Source: Luidia sarsii (Eukaryota > Echinodermata > Asteroidea > Paxillosida > Luidiidae). From it: DNA of 64,000 nt. Where the stretch lies: positions 4,285,212 to 4,349,211 of the forward strand of contig OX465107.1 in assembly GCA_949987565.1 (NCBI GenBank), given 5' to 3'. Made by a program: the position numbers and the translations under genes. Each line of letters opens with the position of its first letter. The stretch's first letter is position 1. Positions 13,201-19,806 of this stretch are shown here, one piece after another. The notes beneath the pieces were generated by a model. That model did no database searches and was not told where the DNA came from. It saw only the letters and a program-made list of their open reading frames with translations.

Positions 13201-16200
13201 TTGCGCTGACACCATGTACATCGTCTCTTAAAGCCCCTACACAACATTGGTTCTCAAATGCCTTTGAGAAAGGTCCTGCTAGGATCGAAACGTCAGGCCC
13301 ACTAAATTTTAGAACATTGGTAAAAATCGAAAAACAGAAATTTTCACAGATTTACAAGAAACTTATACAGTTTGAAGATGGTTATAGTAGAAACCTCGCA
13401 CTGAAATATTTCTGTCTACAATGTTGAATTTTGGGAGAAAAGAGTAAAAGGAATCGTTAACGTCTCACCGAAATCTTAACTATTTTTTGTAACAGTGCGG
13501 CGTTGAATGCTGCATTTTCGCGAAACAAATGAAGCGGTTTTCACGATTTTCTCGAGACTCGGTTAGAGGATTGAGCTGAAATTTTCACAGGTGTGCTATT
13601 TCATGCACATGTTGGATCAGACAACGTATGGATGCTATTCTTTGGCCTCGACCAATGTTGTGTAGGGGCTTTAAGAGAAGGAGTACGGCTCTGAAAAGCG
13701 CCGGCAACTCAACGTTTTGGGCAGTGTGTATTCTGCACGTTGTCGGGAGATTGCTGATGATGGGCACACACTACCTACCTTGAGTACACACTACCCTTTT
13801 CAGAGCAAAACTCCTCCTCATAAGAGATGATATTATCATGGTGTCACCGCAAACCACCCTTGACTTGCATACGACTAACCAGTCACGCTAACTCAAGGGA
13901 CAAGGGCCCAACCTCATCGATCTGATTACCGTAAGCGTAGAATCGGCGCTCTCAGAAGCAAACATTCATCCCTTAATGCAAGCGTATTTCAAGGCCGATA
14001 TTAATTCTTCCTTCCATAAGAAAAAAATGATTCACCATGCACATGCGTGAATGCACAAGAAATCATTGCGTTGCATTCTGCTAATTTCCGCGTTGTTCAA
14101 ATGAATTTCAGCGAAGGAGGTAAAGCAACACTGTTAGGGGTTGAAAGCTATATCTCACCCAAACCTGCGTCGGTGACAATATTTCTAGGGGGTTTGTCCG
14201 AACCTGCAGTCCCCGAATTCAATGGCCGACCGCCATTTTCCTCTGTTGTTGCACAGGCAAAATCCACTGTTAAGCGCAGAAATGCTGCACTAGCTCTTTA
14301 ATCACCGAATCTTTGCTTTATACGCGATCCATGAAATGAATTTTTGGGCTCACAGCATCCCGTAAGCGCAGAATTCTGCGTTAAGCAGAGCAACAAAATT
14401 GCGCCAAACAAACTTATACTCACTTTTTGGAGAAAACTCTGACTCAATAGAAATGAAAGGGTTGTTCATCGCGGTGGTGTAGATAAGTAGAAAGGGTGAT
14501 CAAAGTCACGCGATTTGTCATTGCTGGGGGCGACGTTTCGGTTGCTAACTGCTAACCTTCATCAGGCAACTGATGAAGGTTAGCAGTTAGCAACCGAAAT
14601 GTTGCCACCAGCAACGACACATCGCGTGACTTTGATCACCCTTTCTACTTAAAAACTCTGACTGTACAGCGACCAGTCAAAGGTTCAGTGGAGGTTTTCT
14701 TTGCCATTTTTCAAAACTGTTGTCAAAGTTCCCAGTCGGATTTGTCCATTACTTGCTTGACTTACAGTATACTCACATGTTTAATAAGCAGTTTAACGGC
14801 TTCTTCATTGCCATAGGAAGAGCTCCAGTGTAAGGCTGTCCTCTGTGAAGAAGATTTCACCCCCCCCCAAAAAAAAAACCCAAACAAACAAACACCAGAA
14901 TTAGTACAGAGCTTTTTCATTACTCGAGACCTGGTACGGTATAATGAGGATTCAATAGAAATGAAGGGGTTGTTCATCGCGGTGGTGTAGACAAGTAGAA
15001 AGGGTGATCAAAGTCACGCGATGTAACGACACATCGCGTGACTTTGATCACCCTTTCTACTTATAATGAGGATTCTCCTCCAAATATGAGTTTTTAAGTT
15101 TTTCCCAACACTGCAAAGCGTACCTCATTAGCTTTCCAGTGATATCACAATTATTTCCATAGGAGGCCGAAATCCAAAGTTATGACGTGACAAATATGAT
15201 GAGCCAATGCGCAGTCACAGAAACCATTTTTCAAGAACAACGGCTCTGAAGATCGAAATCATGCACACGGCGCGCCAACAGTGATTGACACAATTCCCCG
15301 ATTTTTAGGCCTACAAGCATTTGTTAAAAAATTCCTACGGATAGATGGTTCTCTTCATATACATAAGCTGTCCGAAAATAAAAGTTGATTTTGACATGCT
15401 TTTCGACAGTACTTTGACTTTCAACGCCGTTTACTCGAAAAAAGGACTTTTGGAGTAGATGTCCCATTACACCGTCTTAGGTCATGTTTAGGTGGAGGTA
15501 GTGGTGGTGGTGGTGGCCCTGCTCACGGTTGAGCAGGGCAAACCCTCATTGAACCTTAGTTCGGCTTGGATTTCTTTCAAGGAGGAGGAGGGGGGATGGG
15601 GGAATCCAGTTTGTCGTAGCTTGGCATTGTCCTGCTTGTTCTGCAAACCCTCATTGAACCTATAGTTCTGCTTGGATTTTTTTTTACAAGGAGGAAGAGG
15701 GGGGGAGGGTCCAGTTTGTCGTACCTTGGTATTGTCCTGCTAGTTCTGCAAATCCTCATAGAACCTATAATTCTGCTTGGATTTTTTTCAAGGAGGAAGA
15801 GGGGGGGGGGGTTCCAGTTTGTCATACCTTGGTATTGTCCTGCTCATCCTGCAAACCATCATTGAACCTATAGGGGTTTTTTTCAAGGAGGAAGAGGGGG
15901 GGAGTCCAGTTTGTCGTACCTTGGTGTTGTCCTGCTTGTTCTGCAAACCCTCATAGAACCTATAGTTCTGCTTTGATTTTTTAAAAGGAGGAAGAGGGGG
16001 GGGGGGTTCCAGTTTGTCATACCTTGGTATTGTCCTGCTCATCCTGCAAACCATCATTGAACCTATAGGGTTTTTTTTCAAGGAGGAAGAGGGGGGGGGG
16101 AGTCCAGTTTGTCATACCTTGGCGTTGTCCTGCTTGTTCTGCAAACCCTCATAGAACCTATAGTTCTGCTTGGATTTTTTTCAAGGAGGAAGAGGGGGGG

Positions 16201-19200
16201 GGGGTTCCAGTTTGTCATACCTTGGTATTGTCCTGCTCATCCTACAAACCATCATTGAACCTATAGGGGTTTTTTTCAAGGAGGAAGAGGGGGGGGGGGA
16301 GTCCAGTTTGTCATACCTTGGCGTTGTCCTGCTCGTTCTGCAAACCCTCATAGAACCTATAGTTCTGCTTGGATTTTTTTCAAGGAGGAAGAGGGGGGGG
16401 GGTTCCAGTTTGTCATACCTTCGTATTGTCCTGCTCATCCTGCAAACCATCATTAAACCTATAGGGGTTTTTTTCAAGGAGGAAGAGGGGGGGGGGGAGT
16501 CCAGTTTGTCATACCTTGGCGTTGTCCTGCTTGTTCTGCAAACCCTCATAGAACCTATAGTTCTGCTTTGATTTTTTTCAAGGAGGAAGAGGGGGGGGGG
16601 GTTCCAGTTTGTCAAACCTTGGTATTGTCCTGCTCATCCTACAAACCATCATTGAACCTATAGGGGTTTTTTTCAAGGAGGAAGAGGGGGGGGGAGTCCA
16701 GTTTGTCGTACCTTGGCGTTGTCCTGCTCGTCCTGCTCCCCCGGCTCCAGCTGTTTGATGAGCAGCGTCAGGCACTTGGTGTTGTCGTGGCGAGTGGCCA
16801 GGTGCAGGGCAGACTGGCCCTCCTTGTCCTTGACCTTCCAGTTGGCCCCCTTGGCTAGGAGGAGCTTGCTCAGGCGGACGTTGCCCTGAGCAGGCGGGAG
16901 GAAGAGGGGGGAAGTCGGAGTGGAGTGGAGGAGGGAAGAGGGCGGCGGTTAGAAGGCGACCAAAGACTCTGGCAGTCAGTCTGCAGGGGTGGCGAAAGGA
17001 TCCCGGCACCATTCGAGAGGATGATAGGGATGGCCGTCTCGCATCGGATCACTTTTCATTGCTCTTGACCTGGGCCCAATTTCTATGGCTCTGCTTACCG
17101 TCAACATACTGTATGATTGGCCCTCACAGAAGCAAAAACCCAGAATCATTTCTTGCTTCCATAAGCAAAATATTATTCGCTACATGCATGCGTGATTATG
17201 TCTGGAATGCAAAATTAATCTTTGCATTGTCGTCTGCAAATTGCTGGGTTTTTTTTTCAAATTCATTTCGGCAAAGGAGGTAAAGCAACACCATTAGGGG
17301 TTGAAAACTATACCTCACCCAAACCTGCGTCTGTGGAAACATTTCTAGGGGTTTTGTCCGAATTCGCGAACGACTGCCATTTTCCTCTATTGTTGTGTAT
17401 GCAAAAACAAGCTCGCAGAAATTCCAGACTAATCCTCCGTGTCGATCCTAGCAGGACCTTTCTCAAAAGACAGAGAAAGGTCCTGCTACTCCTAGGATTG
17501 ACACGTCAGGCCCTCATAATTTTTGGATATTTGCTTTATGGTAATTTTTAGTCAGTAACAGAGATGAGATTCTCCCAAAATTAAAATGTCTGAAATGTTC
17601 CGTCCTGGCAAGCGAGCCCAAAGCATAAAGCCCTTACGGCGTGGGATTCGAGGCGCGCTTAGGGGCCCGAAAATTTGGGGATTATGGACGCTCAGCGGTG
17701 CAATCGGAACCCATTTCTGACCACTTGAACCATCTTCATTTGAACCATCATCATTTGAATATCATTTTGGAGTTTTCAGTCGTTTAATCAGTGTCAAAGG
17801 TATTGGAAATTGCACGGTAATGGAAATTGCCTGACATTTATTATATGATGTGTTACTACTGTCGGTAGCATACTTTTTATTTTAAGACTATAACGGGAAC
17901 AAAATCTGACAAAACCTTCAGCAGCAATACATTTTGTTTATAACAAAACCTACCAGTACAGGCACGTCACTTTGAATCCCTTCTCTTGGATTTTTTTGTT
18001 TTACTTTACTATTTTTTTTTACTTTGACAGTTTGAAACATTTAAGCCTAAAGAATCAGATGAGAATGGCCAGAGACTGACCTTGTAAGCAGCCCAGTGAA
18101 GGCCAGTCCGGCCGGCATTGTCTGCACTATTGACCTTTGCCCCGTGCTTGAGCAGGAGTTCAGCGCACTCTAGCCGGTCAGCCAGTATAGCCAACATCAG
18201 CGGTGTCCTGCCAAACTGGTCACCAGTGTTGATGTCCTCACGGCTGTCTGCAAAACGAAGCAAAACAAAGGGAAGCAAATGAGATTTGAAGGTTTGCATG
18301 GTGAGAATAGCAGAATAATAGGTTTGCGGTGACAACATGTAAATTCTCTTTTGGTTCTGAACTCGATGTTTCGAACAGTGTACTCTGTTCGTCTCCTGAC
18401 CACACATACTCATAAAAGTGAAGCAAAGTATTCTTCGCCTTTTTGTCCATTTGTTTCAAAAGTTCCCAGTCAGTTTTTCCTTTATTTGTTTGACTTAAAT
18501 TGAAAAAAGCTCCATCCAACGTGCGCGATTCGCGAGCCATGCCTCCAACAATTGATTGTTTGCATCTGAATGAAAGCAGTGGGGGGGGGGGTGATCCCTG
18601 GAGATATCTGTAGACTTGTTGACTATTTGGGAAGCCTGAGTCAAGGGCCCCGACCCCAAGCCCAAGCCAAAGCCCAAGCCAAAGCCAAAGCCAAAGCCCG
18701 ACCCCAAGCCCAAGCCAAAGCCCAAGCCCAAGCCCAAGCCCAAGCCAAAGCCAAAGCCAAAGCCAAAGCCCAAGCCAAAGCCCAAGCCAAAGCCCAAGCC
18801 AAAGCCCAAGCCAAAGCCAAAGCCAAAGCCCAAGCCAAAGCCCAAGCCAAAGCCCAAGCCAAAGCCCAAGCCAAAGCCCAAGCCAAACCCCTAGCCAAAC
18901 CCCTAGCCAAACCCCAAGCCAAACCCCAAGCCAAAACAAAGTCCAAGCATGAGCCCAAGTTGAACCTTATCCTCAACCCCAACCCCAACCATAATGGGGA
19001 AAAACCCAAGCTCATGCACAAGCCACGCTTTTTAATCAAGACACTCACTGTTCAGCAGCTTGCTCAGCCCGCTGCGGTCTCCGTTGACGGCGGCCGCGTG
19101 CACCGGCGTGCTCTGGGCCAGCCCTCGCTGCTGCAGTAGATCGGATGTCGCTGTGTCATTCTGCTGCTGCTGTTGAGTTGCAGGACGGTTATCAGTGGCG

Positions 19201-19208
19201 GCGGGCAT
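1108..19208 (-). CDS. INVS: inversin (ankyrin-repeat, IQ-motif ciliary protein), split gene, 3' end off the window
   Basis: Join, in order: 19049-19208, 18081-18247, 16712-16885, 14777-14842, 12997-13101, 12505-12615, 11470-11652, 10282-10450, 8894-8949, 8242-8341, 6726-6777, 4950-5127, 4137-4459, 3000-3698, 1374-1648, 1108-1200 (all minus strand). Every junction is GT-AG and in phase, giving 970 codons and no stop. Residues about 34-560 form consecutive ankyrin repeats (blocks such as [51 protein letters not shown]) matching vertebrate inversin in order and spacing. An IQ motif follows at 580-595, then an acidic/proline-rich linker, and IQ-like motifs near 839-853 and 893-908. The family acts at the ciliary inversin compartment and in switching from canonical Wnt to planar-polarity signalling (established for vertebrates). 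Human inversin is about 1065 residues, so the missing tail is probably short. Expression and the 5' UTR are not visible. Confidence 0.95.
1374..1648 (-). CDS. INVS: INVS coding exon 15 (second and third IQ-like motifs)
   Basis: Residues 848-939 plus one base. Completes the IQ motif begun in exon 14 (IQNAVRNFTAR, fitting IQxxxRxxxxR) and carries another, [11 protein letters not shown], at about 896-906. A Ser/Asp/Pro-rich stretch lies between. Acceptor TCTTTCGATAG, donor TATG|GTAAGC. Confidence 0.88.
2132..2295 (+). repeat. two degenerate copies of the GGTCCTGCTAGGATC element
   Basis: Cores at about 2133-2170 (aaaggtcctgccaggatcaa) and 2246-2285 (aaaggtcctgctaggatcaa), each followed by a TCCT..TTCATGAAT-like tail. 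They belong to the dispersed family also seen at 11127 and 13252. Confidence 0.7.
2320..2490 (-). mobile_element. tRNA-derived SINE fragment
   Basis: Read on the minus strand it has the family signature: a tract reading gaaggccaccatc, then an A-box-like region around 2380-2395 and a B-box-like region around 2330-2345. Other copies lie at 22030, 23760, 24585 and 62425. It does not fold as a functional tRNA. Confidence 0.6.
2778..2926. mobile_element. 149-bp MITE with 28-bp terminal inverted repeats
   Basis: The two ends are inverted copies (aacgtcgctataacgaacat on the left, its complement on the right) with about three mismatches over 28 bp. TA at both edges fits a Tc1/mariner-type target. 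No coding capacity. Confidence 0.85.
3000..3698 (-). CDS. INVS: INVS coding exon 14 (low-complexity linker, start of second IQ)
   Basis: A 699-nt exon, residues 615-847, phase 2 both ends. It is rich in Gly/Pro/Asp/Glu, with a Glu6-Ala5 run near 693-703 and an Asn/Ser stretch near 753-764 written in CTG/TTG-type repeats on the plus strand. The C-terminal part is basic ([16 protein letters not shown]) and ends in the start of an IQ motif, VIQNAVR. Acceptor TTCTTTTAG, donor AGAAA|GTAAGA. Confidence 0.9.
4137..4459 (-). CDS. INVS: INVS coding exon 13 with first IQ motif
   Basis: Residues 508-614 plus two bases. Contains the last ankyrin unit ([32 protein letters not shown]), then the IQ motif [14 protein letters not shown] at about 580-593, the calmodulin-binding type of element in inversin. 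It continues to [18 protein letters not shown], which matches vertebrate inversin at nearly every residue. RKRL fits an RxxL destruction-box pattern; that function is inference. Confidence 0.95.
4530..4735. repeat. TTTCGTGAA minisatellite in an INVS intron
   Basis: Seven to eight copies of a 27-30 bp unit resembling gtggtttcgtgaaacgtgaa, between INVS exons 13 and 12. Confidence 0.9.
4950..5127 (-). CDS. INVS: INVS coding exon 12
   Basis: Residues 448-507, phase 2 in and 0 out. Encodes [30 protein letters not shown] and [11 protein letters not shown]; donor GAG|GTGAGT. Confidence 0.94.
5215..5505. repeat. 46-bp minisatellite (cagtgacagccacaacaaat)
   Basis: Six or more units of about 46 bp, each with cagtgacagccacaacaaat and gacatttcagatgattca; two outliers at 4855 and 4905 share the core. 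Lies between INVS exons 12 and 11. Confidence 0.9.
5535..6245. repeat. C-rich CCCCAAA/CCCCAAAA tract
   Basis: About 700 bp of aaccccaaaccccaaaacccc with higher-order units containing accacaaaaccacaaaatgcc near 5805, 5965 and 6155. The minus strand is therefore rich in GGGGTTT runs and could form G-quadruplexes. Open frames here are low-complexity artefacts. Confidence 0.92.
6380..6672. repeat. G-rich GGGGTTTGGGGTTAATTT tract
   Basis: About 290 bp with GGGGTTT runs on the plus strand, opposite in strand sense to the neighbouring C-rich tract. The unit ttaatttatggttggggttt is the inverted copy of 6205-6240. Confidence 0.92.
6726..6777 (-). CDS. INVS: INVS coding exon 11 (52 nt)
   Basis: A short exon found by splice sites and family match. 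After the split Gly codon it encodes [17 protein letters not shown], phase 1 in and phase 2 out. Acceptor CCTCACCAG, donor TTG|GTAAGG. The residues match the inversin block GGARVDLVDQDGHSLLHW. Confidence 0.92.
6849..6987. mobile_element. 139-bp MITE, gatttca..aaacccatcgtaa family
   Basis: Ends are inverted relatives (gatttcatcaaacccatcgt on the left, complement of acgatgcatcgtaaggcttt on the right). The interior carries further cgtaacttacgatg inverted segments. Relatives lie at 11299, 19347 and 20167. Confidence 0.8.
7203..7600. mobile_element. diverged piggyBac-type MITE copy
   Basis: Starts at TTAA and runs through attggtcgaggtcaaagaat, then the same internal sequence as the 48168-48543 copy (gtctcgagaaaatagtgg, tttctgctataaccatcttc). 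The right end is degraded, so the boundary is approximate. Confidence 0.75.
8242..8341 (-). CDS. INVS: INVS coding exon 10
   Basis: Residues 398-430 plus one base. Encodes [20 protein letters not shown], a near-match to the inversin [13 protein letters not shown] block; donor CAGG|GTAAGA. Confidence 0.93.
8495..8627 (+). pseudogene. LINE reverse-transcriptase C-terminal fragment
   Basis: The plus frame encodes [20 protein letters not shown], then NTLPAHIH and [12 protein letters not shown], and stops at 8627. This is the typical C-terminal tail of CR1/L2/Rex-like non-LTR retrotransposons. Only the tail remains; the upstream catalytic region is missing. It lies in the INVS intron between exons 10 and 9. 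Confidence 0.7.
8894..8949 (-). CDS. INVS: INVS coding exon 9
   Basis: A 56-nt exon, residues 379-397, phase 1 in and 0 out. Encodes [19 protein letters not shown]; acceptor TTTCCAG, donor GAG|GTAAGG. The residues match the inversin ALHAAALSGH helix pair. Confidence 0.92.
9185..10262. repeat. 1-kb CT-rich array in an INVS intron
   Basis: Almost purely pyrimidine on the plus strand. From about 9350 to 9830 four units of about 130 bp can be seen, each with ctacctttttcgtcttcct and cattcctctcttcttcttcc. From about 9970 to 10150 a shorter unit of about 65 bp takes over. Long open frames here reflect composition, not genes. Confidence 0.9.
10282..10450 (-). CDS. INVS: INVS coding exon 8
   Basis: Residues 323-378 plus one base. 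Encodes ETVAAFLG and [14 protein letters not shown], ending DKTGAT; donor ACCG|GTGAGT, phase 1 out. Confidence 0.94.
10661..10849 (+). pseudogene. Penelope-like element endonuclease tail (GIY-YIG type), fragment
   Basis: The plus frame encodes [20 protein letters not shown] and, further on, [20 protein letters not shown], ending NIQEGND and a stop. The HFN..H..SD motif followed by RExxWxxxLxTxxPxGLN is the pattern I associate with the C-terminal endonuclease of Penelope-like retroelements. The reverse transcriptase is absent. A ribozyme-like hairpin element lies about 280 bp downstream, consistent with a retained 3' end. Family assignment is from memory of motifs only. Confidence 0.6.
11127..11178 (+). 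ncRNA. hammerhead-like hairpin element, copy 3' of the Penelope-like tail
   Basis: Layout: tgcct, then ttgagaa, then hairpin GGTCCT-gct-AGGATC, then GAAACGTC, then aggc. The flanks gcct and aggc can pair (stem I) and the hairpin would be stem II. The segment before stem II differs from the canonical CTGATGA core, so activity is doubtful. At least ten relatives occur in the window. Confidence 0.4.
11299..11410. mobile_element. truncated MITE of the 6849 family
   Basis: Shares gataacccatcgttagttgtg-type interior and a gggtgaaatcc right end with 20167-20312; the left end is lost. Confidence 0.65.
11470..11652 (-). CDS. INVS: INVS coding exon 7
   Basis: Residues 262-322, phase 0 both ends. Encodes [16 protein letters not shown] and [14 protein letters not shown]; acceptor CTGCCTCCAG, donor GCT|GTGAGT. 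Confidence 0.94.
11711..11950 (-). pseudogene. LINE 3' end with RT C-terminal remnant
   Basis: On the minus strand frames encode [20 protein letters not shown] and then frameshifted remnants of the tail seen intact at 28300-28485 (VPRCRMERYRNGFF). It is followed by the shared 3' UTR cctt(g)agtggcttttcagc and tttgggcaattttgc. Confidence 0.65.
12283..12410. repeat. 30-bp minisatellite (ggtaacttttctcaactgag)
   Basis: Five imperfect units alternating ggtaacttttctca and actgagaaaaac; each unit is itself weakly inverted (ttttctca/tgagaaaa). Lies between INVS exons 7 and 6. Confidence 0.85.
12505..12615 (-). CDS. INVS: INVS coding exon 6
   Basis: Residues 225-261, phase 0 both ends. Encodes [20 protein letters not shown], matching the conserved WQDYEGRT block; donor CAG|GTGAGA. 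Confidence 0.93.
12997..13101 (-). CDS. INVS: INVS coding exon 5
   Basis: Residues 190-224, phase 0 both ends. Encodes [20 protein letters not shown] and ends TVQLIL at donor CTG|GTCAGT; matches the inversin NIGIPD repeat. Confidence 0.93.
13228..13674. mobile_element. piggyBac-type MITE (TTAA target, 20-bp TIRs)
   Basis: TTAA at both edges; inverted ends agcccctacacaacattggt. The orientation is opposite to the 48168 copy. Without its own 70-bp interruption it would be 377 bp, against 376 bp for the copy at 48168-48543. No coding capacity; it would need a transposase in trans. Confidence 0.88.
13252..13312 (+). mobile_element. 61-bp GGTCCTGCT hairpin unit inserted in the MITE
   Basis: Begins with hairpin tctcaaa-tgcc-tttgaga, then GGTCCTGCTAGGATC, gaaacgtcaggccc and actaaattttag. 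It is flanked by the 9-bp direct repeat aacattggt (13243-13251 and 13313-13321). The MITE at 48168-48543 has this site uninterrupted, so insertion is directly supported. Confidence 0.85.
13975..14340. repeat. dispersed repeat, copy 1 (partner at 17100-17420)
   Basis: Shares with 17100-17420 the segments ggaggtaaagcaacac, ggggttgaaa, ctcacccaaacctgcgtc and tttctaggg. Short frames in both read KAT.LGVE.Y.SPKPASV, but no protein family is recognised. Confidence 0.65.
14445..14651. mobile_element. 207-bp palindromic foldback element with 12-bp target duplication
   Basis: A nearly perfect palindrome centred near 14570 (arms carry agaaagggtgatcaaagtca and its complement, meeting at catcaggcaactgatg), preceded by a 40-bp unpaired head. 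Flanking direct repeat aaaactctgact lies at 14433-14444 and 14652-14663. Confidence 0.85.
14777..14842 (-). CDS. INVS: INVS coding exon 4
   Basis: A 66-nt exon, residues 168-189, phase 0 both ends, acceptor CTTCTTCACAG, donor CAT|GTGAGT. Encodes [16 protein letters not shown] then KLLIKH. Confidence 0.93.
14954..15061. mobile_element. 108-bp deletion derivative of the palindromic element
   Basis: Same 40-bp head and outer arms as 14445-14651 but lacking the central part (cgcgatgtaacgacacatcgcg at the middle). Direct repeat tataatgaggattc flanks it at 14940-14953 and 15062-15075. Confidence 0.85.
15545..16711. repeat. tandem array seeded by the 3' end of INVS exon 3
   Basis: About eleven units of 92-104 bp, alternating two subtypes with a two-unit period near 198 bp. 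On the minus strand each unit has a pyrimidine run, a tttgcag acceptor-like site, 21 nt copied from the end of exon 3 (DEQDNTK or NKQDNAK) and a donor-like AAG|GTATGA. It touches the authentic donor at 16711/16712. Confidence 0.9.
16712..16885 (-). CDS. INVS: INVS coding exon 3
   Basis: Residues 110-167, phase 0 at both ends; begins [16 protein letters not shown] and ends QDEQDNAK. Donor is AAG|GTACGA. The last 21 nt of this exon plus its donor are the seed of the tandem array directly downstream (15545-16711). Confidence 0.93.
17100..17420. repeat. dispersed repeat, copy 2 (partner at 13975-14340)
   Basis: See the shared segments listed for 13975; this copy begins near ttgcttccataagcaaaata and ends near the gtgtatgcaaaaacaag stretch. 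Lies in the INVS intron between exons 3 and 2. Confidence 0.65.
17435..17520. repeat. inverted pair of GGTCCTGCT hairpin units
   Basis: gatcctagcaggacctttct on the left and agaaaggtcctgctactcct on the right form an inverted repeat about a short acagaga centre; gacacgtcaggccctcat follows the right copy. Confidence 0.7.
18081..18247 (-). CDS. INVS: INVS coding exon 2
   Basis: Residues 54-109, phase 1 in and phase 0 out. Acceptor TTTTGCAG, donor AAG|GTCAGT. Encodes [13 protein letters not shown] and [11 protein letters not shown], ending HWAAYK, which corresponds to ankyrin repeat 2 of inversin. Confidence 0.93.
18280..18413. repeat. hairpin-element copy (tttgcatggtg family)
   Basis: Family head gatttgaaggtttgcatggt, interior ggtttgcggtgacaacatgt, and a stem GAACAG-tgtact-CTGTTC. 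On the minus strand the stem is followed by GAAACATC. The CTGATGA-like box is degraded to GGAGA here. Confidence 0.7.
18495..18640 (+). mobile_element. SINE 5' body fragment
   Basis: Contains ttgtttgcatctgaatgaaa, a G run, gatccctggagatatctgta and gactatttgggaagcc, i.e. the body that precedes the tRNA-like part in other copies, but without that part. Confidence 0.55.
18645..18945. repeat. hexanucleotide array AAGCCC/AAGCCA
   Basis: About 45 hexamers with intermixed aagccc and aagcca, degrading at the right to aaccccaagcca. Alternating Ala-Lys or Gly-Leu/Phe frames are trivial by-products. Lies between INVS exons 2 and 1. Confidence 0.95.
19049..19208 (-). CDS. INVS: INVS coding exon 1 (start codon)
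   Basis: ATG at 19208; residues 1-53, ending phase 1 at an AACA|GTGAGT donor. The Gln-rich start (five Gln at 12-16) leads into the first ankyrin block [10 protein letters not shown]. An acceptor-like CTACAG ends at 19248, so the exon probably reaches 19247 with 5' UTR and an upstream noncoding exon. The frame stays open up to that acceptor, so a further upstream coding exon cannot be excluded. Confidence 0.85.
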
Positions 19209-19346
19209 GCTCACATCTAGCTCCGAATGCACACGCCTACTCCGCCTCTGTAGAAAAAAAAAAATGCAAACAATTTGGACACTGATTTCAAATCAAGTTA
19301 ACTGCCACTGTGCCTGCTGGGAATCACACAGGTCCATCCTGTGGTC

Positions 19347-19485
19347 AATTTCACCAAACCCATAGAAACTTACGATCAATCGCAAGACAACGAGCGATGC
19401 ACAGAAACCATATGCCCTATCACAACTTACAATGGGTTATCCATGGTAAGTTGATTTACGATGCATTGTAAGGCTTTGTGAAATC
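19347..19485. mobile_element. MITE of the 6849 family
   Basis: aatttcaccaaacccataga at the left and gtaaggctttgtgaaatc at the right; same length class (139 bp) and interior as 6849-6987. Confidence 0.8.
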
Positions 19486-19699
19486 CACCCCGGGTCTCCG
19501 TTTGCCATATGGTGGAATGTGGATGGCATATCTTTTACAGAGTTCGTCTTCATGCAACCCAAAGATACGTCCCAAGAAACAAAGTTGTCTTGACCTGACA
19601 GAGTTGACAAGAGGCTCGGTGTCTCAATCCTTGGGGTCTCAAAAAAAGAAAGGTGACTGCCTAAGTATTGGGCGAACCCAGGTTGTTGTTTTTTTTACT

Positions 19700-19806
19700 C
19701 TGATTCCATCTCGGAATCACGATTCCACTCGGAATCACGATTCCACTCGGAATCACGATTCCACTCGGAATCACGATTCCACTCGGAATCACGATTCCAC
19801 TCGGAA
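19700..19806. repeat. 18-bp tandem repeat ggaatcacgattccactc
   Basis: Five and a half to six nearly identical units; each unit contains the inverted pair ggaatc/gattcc, so single strands can fold as a row of small hairpins. Confidence 0.93.

Larger units (their letters stand above)
13150..13775. mobile_element. hairpin-element copy interrupted by a MITE
   Basis: Left part 13150-13227 (gatttgaaggtttgcatggt through gctgacaccatgtac) and right part 13675-13775 (ggctctgaaaagcgcc, aactcaacg, gcag..ctgc) are two halves of the family seen uninterrupted at 22381-22560. The gap is filled by the TTAA-flanked MITE at 13228-13674. Confidence 0.8.

Noticed and set aside
18570..19139. Ala/Lys/Gln-repeat protein on the plus strand
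   Set aside because: It is the hexamer array read in frame and overlaps INVS exon 1 antisense.
19209..19232. INVS start eight codons upstream (GTG at 19232)
   Set aside because: It is not an ATG; the first in-frame ATG is at 19208 and an acceptor-like site lies just upstream.
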